A stretch of 34,533 nt of DNA from JASSUD01 sp031963225 (GCA_031963225.1 JASSUD010000024.1:1-34533), one strand, 5' to 3'; counted from the stretch's first letter, positions 1 to 9,110 are shown. The notes: a model not told the origin generated them from the letters alone. Numbers and translations are program-made.

Positions 1-1557
1 TGCATCAGTAATGTTAGGGCAGTCATATAGATCAAGCTGCGGCAACTGGGTCAATCTGCTTATATGTTCAAGGCCTGCATAGGTAATATTGCGGCATTTC
101 CTTAGACTGAGCTGCTGCAACTGAGCCAATCTGCTTATATGTTCAAGCCCCGCATCAGTAATATTGAGGCATTTCCATAGAGTGAGCCGCTGCAACTGAT
201 TCAATCTGCTTACATGTTCAAGCCCTGCATCGGTAATGTTGCTGCATTCATCTAGGCCAAGCTGCTGCAACTGAGTCAATCTATTTATATGTTTAAGACC
301 TGCATCGGTAATACCGCTACCTACTAGATACAACAGCCGTAGCTGAGTCAATGTGCTTACATGTTCAAGCGCTTCATCGATAATATTGCTGCTTGCTAGG
401 CGAAGCTGACGCAACTGAGTCGATCTGCTTAGATATTTAAGTCCTACATAGCTAATATCGATTCCTGATAGGTGGAGCAGCTGTAGCTGAGTCAATCTGC
501 TTATATGTTCAAACGCTTCATTGGTAATATTGTTGCCTTGCAAATAAAGCTGCTGCAACTGAGCCAATCTGCTGACATGCTCAAGGCCTGTATCAGTAAC
601 CTCCTCGCACCTCCCTAGGTTAAGTTTTTGCAACTGAGTCAGTCTGCTGACATGTTCAAGGCCTGTATCAGTAATGTTGCTGCAGCTATATAGATTAAGC
701 TGCTGCAACTGCGTCAATCTGCTGACATGTCCAAGGCCTGCATCGGTAATATTGTGGCAACCTGATAGGTCAAGCTGCTGCAATTGAGTCAATCTGCTGA
801 CCTGTCCAAGACCTGCATCAGTAATGTTGCGGCACCACGATAGGTCAAGCTTCTGCAGCTGCGTCAATTTGCTTACATGCTCAAGGTCTGCATCGGTAAT
901 TTCGCTACTTCGTAGGTCAAGCTGCTGCAACTGTGTCAATCTACTTAGATGTTTAAGGCCTGAATGGCTAATGTCGTCGCAGTACTCCAGGTTGAGGTGC
1001 CTCAGCTTTGTCAGTCTACTGATATGTTTAAAGCTTGTATCAGTAATTTTGTCCCAGAACTTTAAAGTTAGGTGCTGTAACTGAGTCAATCTGCTGATAT
1101 GTTCAAGGCCTGCATCGGTAATATTGTTGCAGTGTTGTAAAGTCAAACTGTGTATCGACGATACCGGCAAATTTTGTAAATCTTCATCTTTAAAATCTGA
1201 TCCATTAAGTATTAGTGAAGCAATCTTTCTCTTGCCATCATTCAAAGCGCTTAATGCCTCTTGAAGCTCATTCCTGTTGTTAATTATTTTTATAGGCACG
1301 GGAACGGTGATGGCAAATTGATTCAGCATAGAGCTGACTAGCCGCACCTTATTGAGCGTCTCTGTATCTAAATAACGTATTACTATCGATAACAGCTCCG
1401 GAGGAAGCTTTTCTAAGGTGAGATGCGCCTTTGGGGCAGAGGGTGTTATTAAGATAGACTCACTTAACTCAACACTTTCGGAAGGCTGATCAATGCGTTG
1501 AGCGTGTTGAGTCTGAAAGAATAAGGGAGAAGTGCTGGAATTTATTGGGTTTGTCAT
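1..1557 (-). CDS. F-box and leucine-rich-repeat protein, 3' end beyond window
   Basis: The minus strand is open from an ATG at 1557 to the left edge, giving 519 residues without a stop. Residues about 49-83 match an F-box: LPPELL, then IRYLD, then VRLVSSMLNQFA. From about residue 132 there are 16 leucine-rich repeats of 24-25 residues, the last one cut, with consensus LTQLQQLDLxxCxNITDAGL; this is the cysteine-containing type of eukaryotic FBXL/AMN1 proteins. F-box proteins recruit substrates to SCF ubiquitin ligases, which bacteria lack, so a host-directed secreted effector is the likely role (inference). No signal peptide is seen and the Ser/Gln-rich first 45 residues could carry a secretion signal. 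There is no clear Shine-Dalgarno before the ATG. It follows secF in the same direction, but a terminator separates them. The repeats are certain; the F-box is recognised by motif only. Confidence 0.85.
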   Translation of the reverse strand, partial: MTNPINSSTSPLFFQTQHAQRIDQPSESVELSESILITPSAPKAHLTLEKLPPELLSIVIRYLDTETLNKVRLVSSMLNQFAITVPVPIKIINNRNELQEALSALNDGKRKIASLILNGSDFKDEDLQNLPVSSIHSLTLQHCNNITDAGLEHISRLTQLQHLTLKFWDKITDTSFKHISRLTKLRHLNLEYCDDISHSGLKHLSRLTQLQQLDLRSSEITDADLEHVSKLTQLQKLDLSWCRNITDAGLGQVSRLTQLQQLDLSGCHNITDAGLGHVSRLTQLQQLNLYSCSNITDTGLEHVSRLTQLQKLNLGRCEEVTDTGLEHVSRLAQLQQLYLQGNNITNEAFEHISRLTQLQLLHLSGIDISYVGLKYLSRSTQLRQLRLASSNIIDEALEHVSTLTQLRLLYLVGSGITDAGLKHINRLTQLQQLGLDECSNITDAGLEHVSRLNQLQRLTLWKCLNITDAGLEHISRLAQLQQLSLRKCRNITYAGLEHISRLTQLPQLDLYDCPNITDA

Positions 1558-1673
1558 AACCAAGCGTGGTAATAAATTTCTGAAATAAAAGTTCAATGGC
1601 TCCGAATTTTACACACTGCAAATTTAATTAAAAAGGAGTGACGGAGCAGTGGCGCATACCTTTTCTTGTCATG

Positions 1674-1751
1674 AAAAAACCCCAAAAAATTAGAACGTGG
1701 CATCTAACCTTTTGAGGTCACATCGCTGAGCTAACTTTTTTGGGGTTTTTT
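1674..1751 (-). terminator. Terminator after secF
   Basis: Two long arms, A6-C4-A6-TTAG at 1674-1693 and CTAAC-T6-G4-T6 at 1731-1751, form a stem broken by one base, around a loop of about 37 nt. It lies 34 bp past the secF stop and ends in a T-run on either strand, so it may work in both directions. It insulates the secDF-yajC operon from the F-box/LRR gene. Confidence 0.7.
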
Positions 1752-1784
1752 ATGGGGGCAATATCGCCGGAGTAATCTAAAAAT

Positions 1785-2735
1785 CTACACCTGTGCCCCA
1801 GCATTAGGATCATTCAAATCTGTCTTTGGTTTAATCGGGCGGATTAAATCTTCTCTTTTAATTCCAAGCCACATGGCTAAAGAAGCCGCTACGAAAACTG
1901 AAGAATAGATGCCGAATAAAATACCAATAGTGAGGGCGAGTGCAAAAAAGTGCAGGCTAGGGCCGCCCAATAGGAGCATCGCAAGCACCATCATTTGGGT
2001 GCAACCATGTGTGATAAGGGTGCGAGAGATGGTGCGGGTGATTGCGTGGTCGATCGTTTGGCCTACGTTCAATGCTTTTTGTTTGCGAAAGGTTTCACGA
2101 ATGCGATCGAAAATAACCACCGATTCATTCACCGAATATCCCAATACCGCCAACACAGCAGCCAGTACGGATAATGAAAATTCCCACTGAAAAAAAGCAA
2201 AGCAGCCTAGGATAATCACGATATCGTGCAAATTGGCTATTAAGCCTGCAACGGCATACTTCCATTCAAAGCGTATAGATAAATAAACGCCAATTCCTAG
2301 TATCACGCATAACAAGGCAAAAAGACCGCCAGTTGCTAGTTCTTTGCCTACCTGAGGGCCTACAAATTCAATGCGCTGAAGATGCGCGCCAGGCTGCTGG
2401 GTACTGAGCGCTTGCATGATTTCTACACTTTGTTGTGCGGAGGTGCGCCCTTTTTGTAGCGGCAGACGAATGAGAATGTCGCGTGAGGTGCCAAAGGTTT
2501 GTACCTGCGCGTGTTCATAACCCAGCTTATGCAGCGTGTTTCGCACTGGCTCCAGCCGAACTGCGTCGGGGTATTGCACTTCAAGCACCGTGCCGCCTGT
2601 AAACTCAACAGAAAGGTGCAAGCCTTTGTGCACTAGAAAGAAAATGGCAGCAAGGAAAGTGCATAGCGAGATCGCGTTAAATAACAGCGAGTACCGCATA
2701 AATGGAATATCTTTACGAATAGGGAAAAATTCCAT
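1785..2735 (-). CDS. secF: Protein translocase subunit SecF
   Basis: This 316-residue inner-membrane protein is the SecF half of the SecDF complex, which uses the proton gradient to help pull proteins across the membrane after SecYEG. It shows an N-terminal membrane segment, the periplasmic motif EFTGGT near residue 45, and the conserved motif VNESVVIFDRIRE in the C-terminal membrane domain, which holds five further hydrophobic segments. Length is normal for the family. The ATG at 2735 has a GGAG ribosome site 7 nt upstream. It follows secD by 38 bp in the order yajC-secD-secF and is followed by a terminator, so it is the last gene of the operon. Confident call. Confidence 0.97.
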   Translation of the reverse strand: MEFFPIRKDIPFMRYSLLFNAISLCTFLAAIFFLVHKGLHLSVEFTGGTVLEVQYPDAVRLEPVRNTLHKLGYEHAQVQTFGTSRDILIRLPLQKGRTSAQQSVEIMQALSTQQPGAHLQRIEFVGPQVGKELATGGLFALLCVILGIGVYLSIRFEWKYAVAGLIANLHDIVIILGCFAFFQWEFSLSVLAAVLAVLGYSVNESVVIFDRIRETFRKQKALNVGQTIDHAITRTISRTLITHGCTQMMVLAMLLLGGPSLHFFALALTIGILFGIYSSVFVAASLAMWLGIKREDLIRPIKPKTDLNDPNAGAQV

Positions 2736-2773
2736 TCAATGCTCCAAAAATAAAAAAATGGGAGTTATAGGAT

Positions 2774-4645
2774 TTACCCTACGGCTACTTTTTTGAGTTT
2801 TTTGCGTGAGCCATACCATAGGTTAACGAGCCCACGGGCAAAGAAGACCGATGAAAACATCGATGTCAAAATGCCGATGCAGTGCACCACGGCAAAGCCT
2901 CGTAATGGCCCTGCACCTAAGGCTAGTAGCGCTAAGCCTGCGATAAGGGTAGTAACATTCGAATCTAAAATAGTGGCCCATGCATGGCTAAAACCTGCAG
3001 CAATAGCCGTTTGTGGAGGTGCGCCATTCCGCTGTTCTTCTCGAATGCGCTCATTGATTAATACATTTGAATCAATAGCCATACCTAGTGCAAGCGCAAT
3101 GGCAGCGATGCCAGGCAGGGTTAAGGTGGCTTGTAGCAAAGACAAAATAGCTATAAGCAGCAGTACATTTAACCCCAACGCCAAGACGGAAATAACCCCA
3201 AAAACAAGGTAATACACGCCCATAAATAGCGCGATGGCGAGTAGGCCGTAGCGTACGGAAGCCATCCCTTTTTGAATATTATCAGCCCCTAAATTAGGGC
3301 CGATGGTGCGCTCTTCAATGATTTCCATTGGCGCAGCTAGTGATCCTGCGCGCAATAAAAGGGCTAAATCGTTAGCTGCTTGTGTAGAACGCGAACCGGT
3401 AATTTGGAAACTATCACTGAGCTCAGATTGAATAGTGGCTACGGTCAGTATTTCTGCTTTGCCTTTTTCAAACAAAATCATCGCCATCGGATGGCCAATA
3501 TGCTCGCGTGACACACTTTTGAGTGCGCGCCCACCCACTGCATCTAGGCGAATTTTGACAGCAGGGCGTTGTTGCTCATCAAATCCAGCTGATGCATCCA
3601 TGATGCGATCGCCGGTAAAAATAACCTGCTTTTTAAGGCGTATCGCGCTGCTTGGGCCTTGCATGAATAATTCATCGTCAGCAGGTAGGGGTTGAGATGG
3701 ATCTAGCCCAGCTGGACTGTCATCTGCTAGACGCGCTTCCAAGGTGGCGGTACGTCCAATAATATCTTTTGCTTTGGCCGTATCTTGCACGCCTGGCAGC
3801 TCTACTACGATGCGATCTACGCCTTGGCGCTGAATAATCGGTTCGGCAACGCCTAGTTCATTAATACGGTTATGCAGTGTGACTTGATTTTGTGCTACAG
3901 CGGCATCTTCTACGGCACGCTGAGTAATATCGCTCATTGTGCCGGTTAATATATAGCCTTTAGCGCCGTCTGGTATTTTGCGCCACTGTAAATCTTGAAT
4001 TTGATTCGAAAGTAAACGCTCCGCTGTGCTGGCACTATTTTCTTCATTTACATGCACGGTGATGCGGTCATCCACGCGGCGCACAATGGCATGAATTTTG
4101 CGGTCTCGTAAACTAGCGCGGGTGTCTGCGAGCGCGGTATCCAGTTTTTTACTCAGTGCAGCGTTTGTATCTACGCGCAATAAAAAATGCACGCCACCGC
4201 GCAAATCTAGCCCTAAGTACATGGGCCGTGCCTGCAGCGTTTCTAGCCAAGCTGGCGATGCGCTTTGCAGGTTTAGAGCAACAATATAAGCAGGATTATT
4301 CGGGTCAGGATTAAGTGCCTTGAGCAATACCTCTTTAGCTCGCAGCTGGGTATCGGTATCTTGCATGCGCACAATGATATTCGCTGCCGATGCTGCTCCA
4401 GATGCATGGTGGGCTGTGTGATAGAGGCGGATATTTTGTGCACTGAGATGTTCGCGAGCTAGTGCTGCTTCAACCATTTGCAAGGTGCTTGCATCGAGCG
4501 CATTTAAAGAACCGGTAGCAGAAGCTTGTGCGCTAGATATTTGGATGGCAGGGAAGGTGCCAAATATATTGGGTAGCGCATAGAGTAGGCCAAATGCCAG
4601 CGCTGCAAGCATTACAGCGTACTTCCACAGAGGGTAGCGATTCAT
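2774..4645 (-). CDS. secD: Protein translocase subunit SecD
   Basis: A 623-residue SecD, partner of SecF in the accessory translocon complex. It begins with a membrane segment (residues about 9-27), then a large periplasmic part containing GLDLRGGVHFLL, and ends in a six-helix RND-type membrane domain with GMAIDSNVLINERIREE, the conserved SecD signature. Length matches proteobacterial SecD. The ATG at 4645 lacks an obvious Shine-Dalgarno sequence; the bases just upstream are pyrimidine-rich, so it may depend on coupling to upstream translation. It sits 150 bp downstream of yajC and 38 bp upstream of secF. Confidence 0.97.
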   Translation of the reverse strand: MNRYPLWKYAVMLAALAFGLLYALPNIFGTFPAIQISSAQASATGSLNALDASTLQMVEAALAREHLSAQNIRLYHTAHHASGAASAANIIVRMQDTDTQLRAKEVLLKALNPDPNNPAYIVALNLQSASPAWLETLQARPMYLGLDLRGGVHFLLRVDTNAALSKKLDTALADTRASLRDRKIHAIVRRVDDRITVHVNEENSASTAERLLSNQIQDLQWRKIPDGAKGYILTGTMSDITQRAVEDAAVAQNQVTLHNRINELGVAEPIIQRQGVDRIVVELPGVQDTAKAKDIIGRTATLEARLADDSPAGLDPSQPLPADDELFMQGPSSAIRLKKQVIFTGDRIMDASAGFDEQQRPAVKIRLDAVGGRALKSVSREHIGHPMAMILFEKGKAEILTVATIQSELSDSFQITGSRSTQAANDLALLLRAGSLAAPMEIIEERTIGPNLGADNIQKGMASVRYGLLAIALFMGVYYLVFGVISVLALGLNVLLLIAILSLLQATLTLPGIAAIALALGMAIDSNVLINERIREEQRNGAPPQTAIAAGFSHAWATILDSNVTTLIAGLALLALGAGPLRGFAVVHCIGILTSMFSSVFFARGLVNLWYGSRKKLKKVAVG

Positions 4646-4795
4646 GGGCAGGAGAGGGATTTTTTTGAGATGGGTGCTTTTTAGAGTCTGTTCAAAGGCG
4701 TAAAAAGCGAAATGGTAGAGGAGGGGGGAGTACCACCCACCTCTATTTTTACTTTTCCAAAAACCTTAAACAGAAGTTTTTGCAAAAACTCAATT

Positions 4796-5131
4796 TTACA
4801 GCGCCTTGATAGTGCCTTTAGGCAAAGTAAGCGTAACAGCGCTTTTTTGTACAGTAACCGTAACATTCTCTGCAATTTCAAGGCTGAGATAAGGCTCACT
4901 TACTTTGGTGACCTTTCCAACCAAACCACCGCTCACCAACACTTCATCGCCTTTAGCGACCGAGGCCAGCATGGCGCGATGCTCTTTTTGGCGCTTCATT
5001 TGAGGGCGAATCATAATGAAGTACAACACCGCAAACATCAAAATCAGCGGTAGGAAATTCATGAGACTAGATTCGGTGGTGGTTTTCGCTAATGAGGCGG
5101 TCCCTTCTGCAAAAGCTTGACTAATAAACAT
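4796..5131 (-). CDS. yajC: Preprotein translocase subunit YajC
   Basis: A 111-residue small membrane protein that associates with SecDF. It has a short N-terminus, one strong membrane segment (FLPLILMFAVLYFIMI), the typical RPQMKRQKEH sequence after it, and a small basic/beta C-terminal domain with GDEVLVSGGLVGKV, all standard YajC features. The ATG at 5131 has AGGGAG 7 nt upstream. It is the first gene of the yajC-secD-secF operon. In most Burkholderia, as I recall, queA and tgt lie just upstream; here comF and a repeat element take that place, with 500 bp of non-coding sequence between. Confidence 0.95.
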   Translation of the reverse strand: MFISQAFAEGTASLAKTTTESSLMNFLPLILMFAVLYFIMIRPQMKRQKEHRAMLASVAKGDEVLVSGGLVGKVTKVSEPYLSLEIAENVTVTVQKSAVTLTLPKGTIKAL

Positions 5132-5456
5132 GCTGCATCTCCCTAAAAATTAAAAATCGATTTTTGATTGATCAGAAAAAGCGCGCCACAAAGGTACATC
5201 GCGGCTGACACGCCCGTGATAGTACTACTTCATCATACAAATAAGCTAAAGCGGATCCTGTATTTGCATACACGGCCCCTCTTTGCGCTCATGATCTTTT
5301 AGGCGCTATGTAAACCTGTTTTCTAGACCAATCAACAAGGCACGCATTCTAGAGCGTTTTTCAACGCACGTGGACGGCTATACCCCTTTATAAGCACTAA
5401 AAAAGCGTTTTTATGCAAAAAATGACCACTTTTGAGCCTCGATGAGCGTTCTATCT
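5132..5456. other. Non-coding stretch upstream of yajC
   Basis: About 325 bp with no convincing gene. It must hold the yajC operon promoter on the minus strand; I see no strong sigma-70 pair. The only structure I note is a near-palindromic AT-rich patch at about 5153-5172. I could not recognise any tgt or queA remnant by eye. Confidence 0.4.
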
Positions 5457-5629
5457 GGTAGGTTGGGGTGACGAAGGAACCCCAACATGCGCACCACCGA
5501 CCTTTTAAAACCTGCCTATATTTGCAAAAGGCCATGATTAGAAGGTGTTGGTGTGCATGTGGATTTCAAAAGCAATGATTACAGGTCTGTGGTGTGCATG
5601 TTGGGGAACGTTGCCCACCACCAACCTAC
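5457..5629. repeat. Dispersed palindromic intergenic element, copy A
   Basis: The left arm (5457-5502, starting GGTAGGTTGGGGTGACGAAG) and right arm (5591-5629, ending CACCACCAACCTAC) are inverted copies of the same unit, separated by about 90 bp. Each arm is itself partly palindromic around GGGTT and AACCCCAACATG. The element ends 3 bp before the comF stop codon. Related copies are at 10303-10438, 26892-27010 (plus a half copy at 27072-27112) and 28366-28497. It resembles REP/BIME-type intergenic repeats; no transposase of that family is in the window. Confidence 0.8.
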
Positions 5630-5632
5630 ATT

Positions 5633-6484
5633 TCATGGAGCGCGTACGGTACGTAACGCAACTAAATTAGTTACCTGCTTTGCTCCTGCGTTTTTAAGCA
5701 GCCTAGCAATGACTTCAAGCGTGGTACCTGAGGTCATCACATCATCTACCACAGCAATATGCTGCCCAGCGAGAGAAGCAATAGGGCGAGCAAGTTCAAA
5801 TGCTTTGGAAAGATTGCTGCGACGCTCACGTGCACTGAGCTGAAGTTGAGGAGGGGTGTCTCGGATGCGTTTGAGCAAATCATATTGTGTCGGTAAATCG
5901 AGCGCGCCTGCTAGCGGTCGTGCAATTTCCCACGCTTGGTTATAGCCTCGTTGACTTAACCGTTGAGCAGACAAAGGAACGGGTACGATGAGATTAGGCC
6001 AATCTGTTGTAAGCCATGTACTACGCGCCACTTCTGCAAGACGACTTGCCCAGTCGCTGGCAACAGCCAAACGTGCATGAAATTTTAGACCCAGTGCTAA
6101 TACATCCAGTGTAGGAGCGTAATTGGCGAGGATGAGCGTGCGCTCAAAGGAAGGACGGTGCGTAATGCATGCACCGCATAGCAAATTACTAGCAGTAAGC
6201 GGTAATGCGCAATATGCACATCGATATTGCCGCATACCAAAGTACTGGGCATCACACGGTGCGCATAATCCATGACTCGCGGGTTGTTTACAGATAAGGC
6301 AGCTAGCAGGCAATAGCACTTGCCCAAGTTTTAGCCCTACCACCCCCAATTTTTTTAAAATTTTTTTACGATTTGCTAAAAGCAATCGCCATTTTTGTGC
6401 AGTGAGCCAGGCATGCTTTTGTAACGTTGAAAAGGAATTTTCAAAGATAGAAGGCATAATAGAAATAGGGATCAATAGGCGCAT
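5633..6484 (-). CDS. comF: ComF family phosphoribosyltransferase-like protein
   Basis: A 283-residue ComF/GntX-type protein, needed for DNA uptake in competent bacteria. It has an N-terminal zinc-binding region with four cysteine pairs (C62/C65, C74/C77, C89/C92, C103/C106) and a C-terminal phosphoribosyltransferase fold with the PRPP-binding motif VVDDVMTSGTT at 245-255. The PVPLSAQRLSQRGYNQ segment is also typical. The first 45 residues are basic and longer than in most ComF proteins, so the true start could be further in; neither the ATG at 6484 nor the next one has a good ribosome site. It is a single gene on the minus strand. With pilB-pilC-pilD nearby, its presence is compatible with retained competence machinery. 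Confidence 0.92.
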   Translation of the reverse strand: MRLLIPISIMPSIFENSFSTLQKHAWLTAQKWRLLLANRKKILKKLGVVGLKLGQVLLPASCLICKQPASHGLCAPCDAQYFGMRQYRCAYCALPLTASNLLCGACITHRPSFERTLILANYAPTLDVLALGLKFHARLAVASDWASRLAEVARSTWLTTDWPNLIVPVPLSAQRLSQRGYNQAWEIARPLAGALDLPTQYDLLKRIRDTPPQLQLSARERRSNLSKAFELARPIASLAGQHIAVVDDVMTSGTTLEVIARLLKNAGAKQVTNLVALRTVRAP

Positions 6485-6658
6485 TTAGAAAGGCGTTGCG
6501 TTACTATTTTTTATGGCATTTATTAGACAGGAATCAATAGTTTGCGTCTATTAGGCTGTATGGCTTTAGAATTGATCCCGTTTTGTGAGATGCTCTTATC
6601 CTGGGTACTAACTACTCTCAATCTGCTATTAAAGCAATTTCAAAAAATCACCTTAACG

Positions 6659-7726
6659 ATGATGCCCAGTACCACCACCGATATCGCAAAATTTAATCCT
6701 TTGAACGAGAACTATGCTGCTCTACTTGCTGCCGCAAAAAGTAGGATTCTCTCCACGCGCATTAGCGTTGCAAAAGCTGCTTGCCGAGAACAGATTAGCC
6801 TTTATTGGTGGTTTGGGGAGCACATTGTTAAAGCACAAGAAAAGCATGGCTGGGGGAAAGCCATTGTCGAATGTCTATCAACAGACCTCAAGCAACTCTT
6901 CAAAGATACGACCTTTGGATTTTCCCCACAAAATCTTTGGTATATGCGGCAATTTTATTTATCGTATAAAGATCACCTGGATCTCCAACAACTTGTTGGA
7001 GAAATTGGATGGGGGCAAAATCTCCTCATCATTAGCAAAATCAAAGATCTCAATGCACGTCGCTACTATCTAGAATCTACGCGAGATAGGGGGTGGACGC
7101 GAAATATCTTAGAGCTGCAAATTCAATCAAATACCTATGAACGTCATCTGCTCGAAGCCAAACAGCATAACTTTAACGATACCTTAGAGGTTTCTTTAGC
7201 AGAACAGGCTGATCACACGCTCAAGAGTGTTTATTTGCTGGACACATTAGGATTAACCCAGCCTGTTCTAGAAGCGCAACTTGAAGCTAGCATGGTGAGC
7301 AAAATCAAAGATGTGATGTTGGAATTAGGTTATGGCTTCGCTTTTATTGGAAATCAATATCGGATCGTCTCACCCAGCGGTACGGAATCTTTTATTGATC
7401 TTTTATTCTGTAATCGGCGTTTACGCTGTTTAGTCGCTATAGAACTTAAAGTCGGCAAATTCAAGCCTGAATATGCAGGCAAGATGAATTATTACCTCAA
7501 TCTGTTAGACGATTTTGTCAAAGAAGAATGGGAGAACCCTTCGATTGGCATCATCTTATGCACATCAAAAAATCGTATTGATGTGGAATATGCACTGAGA
7601 GGGATAAATAAACCTGTAGGGGTTTCGGAATTTAAACTCACACAGACTCTGCCACCGTCACTCAGTGATAAATTGCCTGCTACGGCAACGCTTGAGGCAG
7701 AAATTTTGAAAGTGCTTGGTGCTTAA
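6659..7726 (+). CDS. DUF1016/YhcG-family PDDEXK nuclease
   Basis: A 355-residue protein of the YhcG/DUF1016 family. The N-terminal domain has the family hallmarks LYWWFGEHIV, HGWGKAIVE, LSTDLKQLF and the FSPQNLWYMRQFY helix. The C-terminal PDDEXK nuclease domain shows FIDLLF (D247), then AIELK (E262, K264), followed by YAGKMNYYLNLLDD. The family is frequent in defence and mobile regions; the exact substrate is not known to me. I chose the ATG at 6659 because homologues start near there; the frame stays open to a TTG at 6542, but that extra part is unlike the family. It stands alone on the plus strand and converges with the next gene, with only 45 bp between the stops. Confidence 0.9.
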   Translation: MMPSTTTDIAKFNPLNENYAALLAAAKSRILSTRISVAKAACREQISLYWWFGEHIVKAQEKHGWGKAIVECLSTDLKQLFKDTTFGFSPQNLWYMRQFYLSYKDHLDLQQLVGEIGWGQNLLIISKIKDLNARRYYLESTRDRGWTRNILELQIQSNTYERHLLEAKQHNFNDTLEVSLAEQADHTLKSVYLLDTLGLTQPVLEAQLEASMVSKIKDVMLELGYGFAFIGNQYRIVSPSGTESFIDLLFCNRRLRCLVAIELKVGKFKPEYAGKMNYYLNLLDDFVKEEWENPSIGIILCTSKNRIDVEYALRGINKPVGVSEFKLTQTLPPSLSDKLPATATLEAEILKVLGA

Positions 7727-7771
7727 ACTCACCTTTCAAGTAGCGATTTAAAAAACCTTTGTTATATAAGC

Positions 7772-8635
7772 TTATACAATAACTTTATTATTATATTGAG
7801 AGCGTAAAGCTATACCACTCTTATGCATTTCTGTAATGACAGGCCAGTATCCTTTAAACTTTTCTTTTTTGTTAGGCTTTGCTTTTTCATATATAGGCAT
7901 ATAAAAAGGCTCATAAGTAATATAGCTTCTCACCGCAGCCTTCTCAGGCAGAGTAAGCCATTTTTCACTTGCTGGCGACTCCATAACATGAGGCACCCAT
8001 TGCCCATCTATAAGGGCGCTATCATACCCATCAGTAACTTTAAGCCCTCTCCCTTCCCATTTCGCCATTTTATGCTTCCATTCTTCAGGGAAGTCAGTCG
8101 CCTTGCAAACAATGTTTGCCCAAACATCGCAGATCACTGCGTCTTTGTCCCAGTCGAAAAAATTGTCTGGAAATTTTCCATTAGTCAAGGGTTGGGCTAA
8201 GGCAACACAGAGATGCTCTGGCTCACTCCATTCAACAAGATCTATTGACCCTAACTGGCTTTGCCCATTTTTGTGCTTTCTATCCATTAAGTTTTGCCAA
8301 GTTAAACAACTAAGGTCTCCACAATTTGCTAATGTAATCTTATCGATAGATGAATTCTTTTGTTCCTCCTGCCAAGTGTTGAAACGGTTAGTAAGCGCTG
8401 GTTGACTGTACAGTTTTGATTTTTCAGGGGGCGGATTATGCCCATACGATTTATTTGTTGACTTGCCCGGAATGCGCTTTCTTATTTCGCGAAGTGCTTC
8501 CTCCGCTGCCGCTATGCGTTGTTCTACGTGAGATGACTTAGGAGAAGATTCAGAAACAGATTGCGTGGATAAAGACGAAGAATGGGGTGCATTGCTCTGA
8601 GGCCGCGAAATATTGTTTGCATTAAGAGGAAGCAT
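7772..8635 (-). CDS. Candidate effector with Cys-His-Asp enzyme-like core
   Basis: A 287-residue protein I cannot assign to a named family. The first 60 residues are rich in Ser/Asn/Gln with a short helix (VEQRIAAAEEALREIRKR), and no signal peptide is seen. The middle carries NCGDLS (C105), EHLCVAL (H141) and DAVICDVWAN (D170). This spacing and context (NCG, then acidic-H-hydrophobic, then VxCDxWA) resembles papain/transglutaminase-fold bacterial effectors with a C-H-D triad; that is inference. The C-terminal third is rich in Trp and Lys. The ATG at 8635 has GGAG 7 nt upstream, supporting a real gene. It is single and minus-strand. A non-secreted structural protein remains possible. Confidence 0.75.
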   Translation of the reverse strand: MLPLNANNISRPQSNAPHSSSLSTQSVSESSPKSSHVEQRIAAAEEALREIRKRIPGKSTNKSYGHNPPPEKSKLYSQPALTNRFNTWQEEQKNSSIDKITLANCGDLSCLTWQNLMDRKHKNGQSQLGSIDLVEWSEPEHLCVALAQPLTNGKFPDNFFDWDKDAVICDVWANIVCKATDFPEEWKHKMAKWEGRGLKVTDGYDSALIDGQWVPHVMESPASEKWLTLPEKAAVRSYITYEPFYMPIYEKAKPNKKEKFKGYWPVITEMHKSGIALRSQYNNKVIV

Positions 8636-9110
8636 ACATATCTCCGAAAATTAGGCCATTCAATTATTTTATGCCGAATAGTAAGCTTTTATTTACTTTT
8701 AAGATATTGCTGCGGCGCCAGTATGGCCGACTAACTGCCCTGTATTGCCCATCAAGTTATCTGAAGTAGCAGAATGGTTCGCATGGCTATTAATTGCAGT
8801 ATAGAAAAGGCTTAGAAAAGCAGAATAGAAACCTAGAAAAAATGTATTGTTGGACGAAGTGGAAATTCGGAGCATCGCACCAATCATTGCGCAGCGTCTG
8901 GCTTACCGCCAGGCGCTTGTGAGCCTGCCCTTATTCACAGTACACTGAATGCCTGCTTTGCCAGGAAATCTCTGTATAGCCTCTCGTTACCTTCCAATGC
9001 GCACTATTTAGTCTAGTATTGCTGTGCTCTCTAAATCCTCGTCACGCTCACATAGAGTACGCGGGGATTTTTCTTACTGTGAGGCCACATTATTTTTGAA
9101 ATGGATATCC
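8636..9110. other. Non-coding stretch before the metC-like gene
   Basis: About 475 bp. It holds a weak 62-codon minus-strand open frame (8699-8887) without a ribosome site, which I do not call as a gene, and the hairpin at 9033-9074. The rest should contain the promoters of the flanking divergent genes, but no clear -35/-10 pair stands out. Confidence 0.4.
9033..9074 (+). terminator. Terminator-like hairpin in metC leader
   Basis: Arms AAATCCTCG (9033-9041) and CGGGGATTT (9062-9070) pair over 9 bp with one T-G wobble, followed by a short T-run. There is no plus-strand gene within 1.3 kb upstream, and the metC-like start is 37 bp downstream, so an attenuator role is possible. The T-run is short and the loop is 20 nt, so this is tentative. 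Confidence 0.4.

Noticed and set aside
1..1140. Regular repeats of about 75 bp at the left edge considered as CRISPR or non-coding repeat
   Set aside because: They translate into clean leucine-rich repeats on the minus strand in one open frame with an F-box upstream.
6542..6658. Upstream extension of the DUF1016 nuclease frame from a TTG
   Set aside because: The extra 39 residues do not resemble the family and no ribosome site precedes the TTG.
8699..8887. A 62-codon minus-strand open frame
   Set aside because: No ribosome site, no recognisable family, and low-complexity content; not enough to call a gene.
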